Assembly: GCA_036501845.1 (NCBI GenBank)
Contig: DASXZO010000102.1
Coordinates: 32,625-96,624 of the forward strand
Direction of reading: 5' to 3'
Length of the DNA: 64,000 bases
From: JBBREP01 sp036501845
GTDB taxonomy: Bacteria > Actinomycetota > Acidimicrobiia > IMCC26256 > PALSA-610
Part shown: one piece after another, positions 33,747 through 39,619 of the stretch
Numbering within the stretch: the stretch's first letter is position 1
How the letters are laid out: every line of letters starts with the position of its first letter
The notes under the pieces: model-generated
What the model saw: the letters and a program-made list of their open reading frames with translations, nothing else
What the model was told of the DNA's origin: nothing
Database searches by the model: none
Position numbers and translations under genes: made by a program

Positions 33747-34915
33747 GAAGGATTGACCTGCTGGTGCCAGAGGCCTGCGCCATTGTTGATCACGATGTCG
33801 AGGGTCCCATTGGAGGCTTCACCCGCCACCTTGTAGACGCCGGATGTGCCCGACGGCGGCGTGAGATTGTGCACGGCACCGAACCCCGTCGCCGCGGTGT
33901 TCGTCAGCGCCGTGTAGACGTGGTTGGACTTGGTCCAGATCACCCACATCTGGCCGCCGGGCGCCGGGGCGATCGCCACGTTCGCGGTCGCGCCTGCGCT
34001 GCTCGGGACCGCGATCGACGACGTCGCACCGACCTTCCAGAGCCGCACGCCGGTGCACGTCGGGTAACCGACGCAGTATGCCTCGTACAGCCCGCCACCG
34101 ACTCGTGCGGCGAGCGCGACGCGCTGGTCCGTCATGATGAAGTCACCCTTGCTGTTCACCGATCCTGGCACGAACGCCGGGCTGCTCGCAGTGGGGAGCA
34201 CGCGCTCCACCCACAGCCCCGGCTTCGACCCGTTGCTCGACCAACCGACGTAGGTGGCTCCGGTTGCGGAGTCTCGGACCAACGCGGTGTGGTACAGGCA
34301 ACAGGTGCCGTTCGTGACTGTCTTGTCAGGTTCGGTCGCGGGATTCTTTGCGCTCACCCCGGAGTGGACATAGATCGACTCGTTGAAGGCGAATGCGCCG
34401 ATCGGCGTGGTGCCGTTCATGACCGCATCAGCGCCGTAGTCGGAGTACGCCGTCTTGGCGTGTGACATCGCCCCAGCGTTGAGCGTGTAGCTCGTTCCGT
34501 TCGTGCTGAGAGCCGTGTAGAGCGCACCCGAGGTGAACGGATCCTTGATGTTGGTGCTGCGCAGCCCGCTGAACACGAGACGCAAGCGGCTGCCGTCGCG
34601 GATCAGCACGGGCATGTGGATGAGCGACGACCATCCCCCCAGCACGGTCGCAGGCGCCGTGCTCACACCCTGCCGTGACACGACAGCCTGCGCGTACGAC
34701 TCGCTCGAGCCGGTGTCCTGCTCGTAGATGACGTGCAGGCTGCCGTCGGAGGCGCGCGCCATGCCAGGCGTATCGCTCAGACTCACCGCGCCCGCGGTGA
34801 GTCGCGTCCACTTACCTGGAGGGCCGGCCTTGGCCGGAGCCGCGAGTCCGGCGACCGTCAACGTGCCGACGGCACCGATTGCGAGAAGTCGACGCGCGCG
34901 TCTGTGCATCTTCAT
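33743..34915 (-). CDS. Exported beta-propeller-like protein preceded by the 20-bp palindrome
   Basis: A 390-residue secreted protein. The ATG at 34915 has GGACAGG six bases upstream; ATG 34921 and TTG 34930 are less likely starts. The signal peptide (RRLLAIGAVGTLTVAGLAAPAKA) is clear. The mature protein consists of repeated beta-strand units of about 45 residues with patterns such as ARASDGSLHVIYEQ, IRDGSRLRLVFSG, ATYVGWSSNG and PGGQMWVIWT. These resemble sialidase or six-bladed exo-repeat propellers, but I see no Asp-box set or catalytic residues, so enzyme function is not claimed. It is translationally coupled to the exported protein downstream, and the near-palindrome lies 69 bp before its start. 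Confidence 0.8.
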   Translation of the reverse strand: MKMHRRARRLLAIGAVGTLTVAGLAAPAKAGPPGKWTRLTAGAVSLSDTPGMARASDGSLHVIYEQDTGSSESYAQAVVSRQGVSTAPATVLGGWSSLIHMPVLIRDGSRLRLVFSGLRSTNIKDPFTSGALYTALSTNGTSYTLNAGAMSHAKTAYSDYGADAVMNGTTPIGAFAFNESIYVHSGVSAKNPATEPDKTVTNGTCCLYHTALVRDSATGATYVGWSSNGSKPGLWVERVLPTASSPAFVPGSVNSKGDFIMTDQRVALAARVGGGLYEAYCVGYPTCTGVRLWKVGATSSIAVPSSAGATANVAIAPAPGGQMWVIWTKSNHVYTALTNTAATGFGAVHNLTPPSGTSGVYKVAGEASNGTLDIVINNGAGLWHQQVNPS

Positions 34916-35230
34916 GGTCATCCTGTCCAATCAACACGGCGAGGTGGTGCGCTCCCATCATCACTCCGAAGCCGGAGGGCGGACATCCGTCAGGTGCCGG
35001 ATACGTGGGGGCGTTCCGTAGACGATATTCGCTTCCGCGTCAGGCGACGCCGACCCACGGACTTCACCCTCGGCCGGACGTGCAAAACCAACAGCGCCGC
35101 GCGCGGTTTCCGAACATCAGGCTGCCAGACCCAAGTGCAAAACGAAAGTAAAAAGGTGAGACAGACCGCACGATTGGGGGTACCGGATTCCATGTAGCGG
35201 TAGGAACCGACTCGAAGGGGTGTACTGAAG
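34916..35230. other. Intergenic region between divergent exported-protein genes
   Basis: This 315-bp gap has no credible gene. It holds copy 4 of the near-palindrome (34984-35003), a CTCCG/CGGAG hairpin at about 34968-34982, and two direct copies of GTGCAAAAC 55 bp apart (35080 and 35135). An A-rich stretch before 35160 precedes the plus-strand gene at 35231. Confidence 0.6.
34984..35003 (+). promoter_or_regulatory. Conserved 20-bp near-palindrome, copy 4
   Basis: CATCCGTCAGGTGCCGGATA, identical to copy 3. It is 69 bp upstream of the minus-strand exported-protein operon (start 34915) and 227 bp upstream of the plus-strand exported protein at 35231, so it could act on either. Confidence 0.7.
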
Positions 35231-35668
35231 ATGGGTCGTCTGGTGAATCGCGTCCTCGTGGTCGCAGTACCTTTCGCATGTGCGGCAGGAATGTGCGTCG
35301 GAACTGCCAACGCGGCGACGAGCGTCGTCAGTTGCAACAAACTCACCTACAACAAGACCACGCACGCTGGAACGGTGACCGGCTGCACAGGGCAAACCGG
35401 TAGCTCCGGAACGCTCGCAAACTTCACGCCAAATGGCGGGACGGTGCACTGGAAGAACAAGACGACATCGACGTACACGACCAGCGCGTCCGACGAAGGC
35501 CCTGGTACGTGCCCATCGAAAACAGCCAAGTTCGTGCTACAGGGCAAGGTCACGAAGAGCACGAACAAGTCGGCCCCTAAGGGCTCGACGGTGTCGATGA
35601 CGTTGTGCGACCCCAACGGAAGTACCGGGAACATCACGAACGCGACAGGAACGAAGGTCAAGATCTGA
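35231..35668 (+). CDS. Small exported protein of unknown function
   Basis: A 145-residue secreted protein with a signal peptide of about 28 residues (RVLVVAVPFACAAGMCVGTA). The mature chain is polar (Thr, Ser, Asn, Lys, Gly) and beta-rich with four cysteines (SCNK, TGCTG, GTCPSK and TLCDP). It resembles in style the exported protein at 19325. The ATG at 35231 has GAAGGGG about ten bases upstream. A GC-rich terminator follows at 35741. It is divergent from the palindrome-associated operon. No function can be assigned. Confidence 0.78.
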   Translation: MGRLVNRVLVVAVPFACAAGMCVGTANAATSVVSCNKLTYNKTTHAGTVTGCTGQTGSSGTLANFTPNGGTVHWKNKTTSTYTTSASDEGPGTCPSKTAKFVLQGKVTKSTNKSAPKGSTVSMTLCDPNGSTGNITNATGTKVKI

Positions 35669-36011
35669 CCTGCGCGTTTGCACGGGACAACTCGGCCGCG
35701 AGTTCCGGTCGAGATCATCATGCTGCCCCAAAAACTCGAGGCGGGGGGCCGGCGGATCGGTCGGCCCCCGCTTCGAACCGCGATTCTGGGCGGAATCATC
35801 CGCGAGGATCGTCGCCTCAGTACCGCGACGCCCAAGTGCAGTAGCGCCCACTGAGGACACCTGTCTCGCCGTGCGTCAGGATGCTGAGACTCACGACGCT
35901 CATCGTCGCGCTCGTCATTGCGGTCAGATATCCGCGTCGCCGCCGACGCCGCCCCGTATGCCGTTGCCCGTCGCGAGGCAAGGCTCTCTCACCGGCATGA
36001 CGGAGGTTCCG
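35669..36011. other. Intergenic region with a terminator
   Basis: This 343-bp gap contains the hairpin at 35741-35771 and the presumed promoter of the gene at 36012. The frame of that gene stays open upstream to 35871, but that part is His/Arg-rich and not protein-like. I see no separate gene. Confidence 0.5.
35741..35771 (+). terminator. GC-rich terminator hairpin
   Basis: GCGGGGGGCCG and CGGCCCCCGC form a 10-bp stem with one bulged G and a loop of about 10 nt, 73 bp after an exported-protein stop codon. No T-run follows. Confidence 0.65.
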
Positions 36012-36671
36012 ATGCGTCACGAGGATCGCCTTATCCACCAGGGCGAACTTCCCAAGCGCCGACGCGAAGGGCGAGGCTTGGGACCGTTCACAAGTGGTCA
36101 CCTCACGATCATCATCGTGACGCTCGCCATGATCATCGCCTTCCCGTTCGCCGCGTTCGCCGTCACCGGTAACAACGTCTTCGTCACTGATGCCACGAGT
36201 GGCGTACACGCGAAGGTCAACAACCTCGGGCAGCTCGACACTACGGCCGTTGTGAGCGGCGCGGTAACTGCCCCGCCAGCAGCACCGTCCAGCATGGTTG
36301 CGCTCTTCCCGGTGCAGGTGACCGCCTCCGAAGACGACTGTGCGTTCTACACGCCACCAGCAGGTCAGGCCCTCGTCATTACTCGGATCGACGCGTACCC
36401 GTACGCCCCCTCCGGAACTGTCTACATCGCGCTCTCCGCCAGCAACCGCATCAATGCGAGCTCTGGTTGCACACCGAACAAGCCGTTGTCGTACGAGGAT
36501 TTCGTTGCCGGCAACCCGCCGCACGTCATCGATCTCGGTGCCGGTGTCGCCCTCGCGCACGGTCACTACCTCAACCTCACGGCCCGCGGCAACGGTGGTG
36601 GCGGCGGCGCCACGTTGAACATCTACGGTTACCTCGTGCCGGCAAGTGCATGCGCAACGGGATGCTGGTGA
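36012..36671 (+). CDS. Exported or membrane-anchored protein of unknown function
   Basis: A 219-residue protein. ATG 36012 is preceded by GGAGG at ideal spacing. A basic cytoplasmic start (PKRRREGRG) leads into one hydrophobic helix (LTIIIVTLAMIIAFPFAAFAV), a signal peptide or anchor. Directly after it comes NNVFVTDATSGVHAKVNNLGQL, a pattern I know from other actinobacterial exported proteins of unknown role. The remainder is beta-rich with two Cys pairs and ends in a Gly-rich hairpin and ASACATGCW. It is convergent with the Asp23 operon (35-bp gap). Confidence 0.75.
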   Translation: MRHEDRLIHQGELPKRRREGRGLGPFTSGHLTIIIVTLAMIIAFPFAAFAVTGNNVFVTDATSGVHAKVNNLGQLDTTAVVSGAVTAPPAAPSSMVALFPVQVTASEDDCAFYTPPAGQALVITRIDAYPYAPSGTVYIALSASNRINASSGCTPNKPLSYEDFVAGNPPHVIDLGAGVALAHGHYLNLTARGNGGGGGATLNIYGYLVPASACATGCW

Positions 36672-36706
36672 CGAGCTGCCATCAGGCATCGGCGTTTCGA
36701 GGTTCG

Positions 36707-37312
36707 CTACTCGACGCGACTGGAAGTGAGATGGATCGGCCGGATGTCGATGATCGGCTGCACGTCCTCACGTCCAAGGATTGCGTCCAGGCGGCGTAAT
36801 GCTGGCTGCACGACTTGGGAAAGCACGTCGGGTACGGGCGTCGATTCGTCGATATCGAGGCGCAGCCGGATCGGGTCATCGGGTGCACCGACTTCGGCTC
36901 GGGCGCGCCGGACGAGCGGCGACGCTTCGAGCTGTGCCTGCAGAGCACGGCTCAACGCCGAGCCGGCAACGACATTGCGGCCTGGCAGTTGCGCGTCGGC
37001 GCTGTTGGGTACCGCAGCGTCACGCTGGCTGCGCACAGGAGGCAGATGTGTCGCGAGCCAGCGGACGCCGAGTGCCGCGAGCAGCAGTCCGACCACGAGC
37101 GTGCCGATCTGGAAGGCCAGTTCGTGGCCCCGCAACAAACGGTCGCCGTGTGTGTTCAGAAGAGCGGTGTGCGCGTCGAGCGCGTCGCCGAACGTCCGCA
37201 CCGCCTTCGTCGCCAGAAGAAGCCCGGCTACCGACACGACGACAAGCGCGACGCCGAAGATCACCAAGCCGACGCGGCCGGCACGGAGCCGTGCGTTCCG
37301 TATCCGCTTCAT
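36707..37312 (-). CDS. AmaP-like membrane anchor protein of the Asp23 operon
   Basis: A 201-residue protein with two membrane helices (about 13-34 and 66-86). A cytoplasmic C-terminal domain follows, containing strand patterns like those of Asp23-family proteins (RARAEVGAPDDPIRLRLDI and DVQPIIDIRPIHL). In Gram-positive bacteria AmaP tethers Asp23 to the membrane; operon position and topology support an equivalent role. Its start overlaps the upstream DUF6286 gene by four bases (ATGA at 37309-37312). It is the last gene of the operon. Confidence 0.72.
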   Translation of the reverse strand: MKRIRNARLRAGRVGLVIFGVALVVVSVAGLLLATKAVRTFGDALDAHTALLNTHGDRLLRGHELAFQIGTLVVGLLLAALGVRWLATHLPPVRSQRDAAVPNSADAQLPGRNVVAGSALSRALQAQLEASPLVRRARAEVGAPDDPIRLRLDIDESTPVPDVLSQVVQPALRRLDAILGREDVQPIIDIRPIHLTSSRVE

Positions 37313-37839
37313 GACGTACGCGGGGGTGCGTGCACTTCGACCTTCGGATCGAGTTGCAATTCGTTCGTCGTCACCGCATCGACGAGGAGCTCGTGTGCGG
37401 CGACTCGTACGTCGTCGTCGGACCTACGGCGATTCGTGTCGACGGTTGCGCGCACCCGGCCGCGATCGATTCGCACACGAGCGCGAGTCACCCCGTCGAG
37501 CGCTTGGAGGCGACGACTGAGCGATACTTCGAGTGGATGCCGTTCGATCGCAATGTCGGAATTATCGAGGGGCACCGTGAGCGGCGGACGCGGCCACGAA
37601 CCCACTAGCACCGACACCAACCCGACCACGCCGAGCGCCACGAAGGTGAGCACAACGCTTCGGTCATCCCAATGCCAGTGAGCGAATCTCGTGTGGAGAT
37701 CGGCCGGCAAGATCACCCACCCGTGACCGACCCATGCCGAGACCACCTCGATCACGAGTACGACACCTGCGCACAACATCGCGATCGCAAGAATCGCGGA
37801 GATCAGGCGCGCAGCGACCGGAAGGAGCACTCGCATCAT
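37309..37839 (-). CDS. DUF6286-like membrane protein of the Asp23 operon
   Basis: A 176-residue protein with two membrane helices (about 8-34 and 61-83) and a C-terminal soluble domain (HPLEVSLSRRLQALDGVTRARVRIDRGRVRATVD) that resembles an Asp23-like fold. Proteins of this type accompany Asp23 and AmaP in actinobacterial operons. Four-base overlaps with both neighbours (37836-37839 and 37309-37312) indicate coupled translation. Exact function is unknown; an envelope scaffold or sensor is the usual suggestion. Confidence 0.75.
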   Translation of the reverse strand: MMRVLLPVAARLISAILAIAMLCAGVVLVIEVVSAWVGHGWVILPADLHTRFAHWHWDDRSVVLTFVALGVVGLVSVLVGSWPRPPLTVPLDNSDIAIERHPLEVSLSRRLQALDGVTRARVRIDRGRVRATVDTNRRRSDDDVRVAAHELLVDAVTTNELQLDPKVEVHAPPRTS

Positions 37840-38219
37840 CGTGAGACTCGTCCCTTCCGTAGGTTTGGTCCGACATCGAACTCCGCGACGGTCAGGTCGA
37901 GTACCGCGAGCCGGCGTCCGGTCTGGCGCTCGAACTCGATCGCTACGTTCCGCCGCATTGCGGCGAGGGCCTCGACAAGGGATCCGTCGGGTAGATAGAG
38001 CGAGACATCGGCACGAGCCTCGACGGCACGACGTTCCTGCGCGGTGACCTGCACGTCCGGCTTCGCCGCGCTCGCCGATTCGCGTCGCAGCATCTCGGTC
38101 AGCAGCCGTGCGAACGCCCGGTCGGACACGGTGAGCGCACCACGCCCCGCCGCGCCGGTCGCGGACAAGCCCGTCGCACCAGGGTCACGCGTCGGGGCCA
38201 GCGCGCTCGCCGTGTTCAC
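37836..38219 (-). CDS. Asp23/Gls24-family envelope stress protein, second copy
   Basis: A 127-residue protein of the Asp23 family: VSDRAFARLLTEML, then ADVSLYLPDGSLVEALAAMRR and ERQTGRRLAVLDLTVAEFDV, the alternating strand/helix pattern ending in the xVNVxVxDV-like last strand. The GTG start at 38219 overlaps the stop of the DUF2273 gene by four bases (GTGA); upstream in-frame sequence is the opposite frame of that gene and is not used. It is less typical than the first Asp23 gene at 39463. It probably polymerises or docks at the membrane through the AmaP-like and DUF6286 partners. Confidence 0.78.
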   Translation of the reverse strand: MNTASALAPTRDPGATGLSATGAAGRGALTVSDRAFARLLTEMLRRESASAAKPDVQVTAQERRAVEARADVSLYLPDGSLVEALAAMRRNVAIEFERQTGRRLAVLDLTVAEFDVGPNLRKGRVSR

Positions 38220-38413
38220 GGACGCCGGCTCGGCCCAGTGGCGTTGCGGCCGCCGATGTACTGCGCAAGATCGAGATCGCCCTCGACCACCCGAGCCACG
38301 ACCCATCCGATCAGCGCGATCAGCGCCACCACGAGCATGTCGCCGAAGCTCTCGAGAACAAGGGCGAGACCGAGGATCGCGCCGAGGAACAGTCCGACCT
38401 GTGACGGTCTCAT
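38216..38413 (-). CDS. DUF2273-type small membrane protein of the Asp23 operon
   Basis: A 65-residue protein, nearly all hydrophobic: two closely spaced helices (VGLFLGAILGLALVLESFGD and MLVVALIALIGWVVARVVEG) followed by a short polar tail. Such two-helix proteins (DUF2273) are regular members of Asp23 operons. The ATG at 38413 overlaps the stop of the J-domain-like gene by four bases; a longer frame from 38440 would overlap that gene much more and is unlikely. Confidence 0.8.
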   Translation of the reverse strand: MRPSQVGLFLGAILGLALVLESFGDMLVVALIALIGWVVARVVEGDLDLAQYIGGRNATGPSRRP

Positions 38414-38676
38414 AGCTTTCCCTCCATTAGTCGTCGCCACCAGCTCCGACGTTGTGTAAATGAGCGGGGTCGGGACACGCGAGTTTGGGATTGCCCGGCG
38501 CGCAACAAGTGGTCGCGCGCCTCGACAACGAGGCGCGCGGCGTCGGGCGAACCCCCAGCGTCAGGGTGCGCCGCGGCGATCGCCCTGCGAAACGCCGCCT
38601 GTACCTCCGGGGCCGACGCGCCCAGAGGCAGGTCGAGGATTGCGGCCGCGCGCGATGTTGACATCGTCATCATCAC
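38410..38676 (-). CDS. Small J-domain-like protein inside the Asp23 operon
   Basis: An 88-residue protein. Residues about 8-58 match a minimal J-domain: AAILDLPLGASAPEVQAAFRR as helix I/II, then AHPDAGG with the HPD tripeptide needed to stimulate Hsp70 ATPase, and a third helix (AARLVVEARDHLL). The C-terminus is basic (RPRSFTQRRSWWRRLMEGKL). It lacks Gly/Phe and zinc regions, so it is not a classical DnaJ. The GTG at 38676 overlaps the stop of the preceding gene (GTGA), although ATG codons at 38673 and 38670 are alternatives. A co-chaperone for envelope stress is an attractive but untested idea. Confidence 0.72.
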   Translation of the reverse strand: MMMTMSTSRAAAILDLPLGASAPEVQAAFRRAIAAAHPDAGGSPDAARLVVEARDHLLRAGQSQTRVSRPRSFTQRRSWWRRLMEGKL

Positions 38677-38969
38677 TTGAAGACGCCCGAAGGCATCTCG
38701 ATGTCGTCGATCACCAGGTCGACCGCTTGGAAGCCTTCGGCTCGCACGGCGCCGACGACGGCTCGCTCGACCTCGTCCACAGTCGTTGACCAGGCCATCA
38801 CTACGTGCGCCTCGACGGTGCCTTCGCGCAAACGGACACCGACGAGCCGATCACCGGGCATATACGTCGCGACGGCGTCGGCCACACCGCCGGAGCGCCG
38901 CACCACCTCAGGCAGGGCGTCGATCCGCTTCGCGGCCGCGCGCAGGCGCTCCACCCGGTCGTCGCTCAT
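38673..38969 (-). CDS. Small Asp23-like protein
   Basis: A 98-residue protein. After an N-terminal helix (RVERLRAAAKRIDALPEVV), the segments GDRLVGVRLREGTVEAHVVMAW, VDEVERAVVGAVRAEGF and VDLVIDDIEMP follow the strand-helix-strand order of Asp23-family proteins in shortened form. It overlaps the upstream Asp23 gene (ATGA at 38966-38969) and the downstream J-domain-like gene (38673-38676). Family assignment rests on pattern and context rather than strong motifs. Confidence 0.65.
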   Translation of the reverse strand: MSDDRVERLRAAAKRIDALPEVVRRSGGVADAVATYMPGDRLVGVRLREGTVEAHVVMAWSTTVDEVERAVVGAVRAEGFQAVDLVIDDIEMPSGVFK

Positions 38970-39463
38970 TGCACCCGGGGTTCGGAACTCTCGGCGTCGC
39001 CGAGGTACACATCGTCAACCGTGACGTTGACCTCGGTGACCTCGAGACCGGTCATCGCTTCGATCTTGCCGATCACGTTGCGCCGAATCGCCTCCGCGAC
39101 ATCAACGATCGCTGCGCCGTAGTCGACGACGATGTCGAGGTCGATTGCGGCCTGCCGCTCTCCCACCTCGACGCTCACGCCCTGGGTCGGCGAAGGATCG
39201 CTGCTGCCGAGAGGCAACTTCTCCTTGATCGCACCGAACATCCGCGAGGCTCCGGTGCCCATGTTGTACACGCCGGATACTTCACGGCACGCGAGCCCGG
39301 CGATCTTGCCGACCACAGAGTCAGCGATGGACGTTCGGCCCTGATCGCCGACGAGTTCCGAGTGCCTCGCGGTCGTGTTGGTCGCACCGTTGCGTCGCGG
39401 TGCGAGCGCGCCGCCGGGCGAACTCGTTTCGCCCGTCGTCTCCTGCTGCATGTCGGTTGTCAT
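38966..39463 (-). CDS. Asp23/Gls24-family envelope stress protein, first copy
   Basis: A 165-residue protein and the first gene of the operon. ATG 39463 has a perfect AGGAGG upstream. After a disordered 40-residue start, the Asp23 core is clear: TSIADSVVGKIAGLACREV, GVSVEVGERQAAIDLDIVVDYG, AEAIRRNVIGKIEAMTGLEVTEVNVTVDDV. In Gram-positive bacteria Asp23 is an abundant membrane-associated protein linked to cell-wall stress. Six further genes follow, each overlapping its neighbour by four bases, down to 36707. The promoter region (39464-39619) shows no motif I can name. Confidence 0.9.
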   Translation of the reverse strand: MTTDMQQETTGETSSPGGALAPRRNGATNTTARHSELVGDQGRTSIADSVVGKIAGLACREVSGVYNMGTGASRMFGAIKEKLPLGSSDPSPTQGVSVEVGERQAAIDLDIVVDYGAAIVDVAEAIRRNVIGKIEAMTGLEVTEVNVTVDDVYLGDAESSEPRVQ

Positions 39464-39619
39464 TCGTCCTCCTAGCGCACCCTGCGCGAACACGGGGCCT
39501 ACCCATCCTGGCCCCGTCGCCACACGACCCGAACGGGTGTTTCGCGACTCGGTTCGGATGTCAGAAAGGACGGAAATGTGAGCGCCGGAGGTGGCAGCGC
39601 ACTTGGCGCTACCTCTTGC

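Noticed and set aside
34986..35005. Reading the near-palindrome as a transposon end or integrase attachment site
   Set aside because: No transposase, integrase or target-site duplication accompanies any copy, and spacing to start codons is consistent with regulation.
35384..35400. TGCACAGGGCAAACCGG resembles the core of a GEMM-I c-di-GMP riboswitch
   Set aside because: It lies within the coding sequence of an exported protein, and no second aptamer stem or tetraloop receptor is present.
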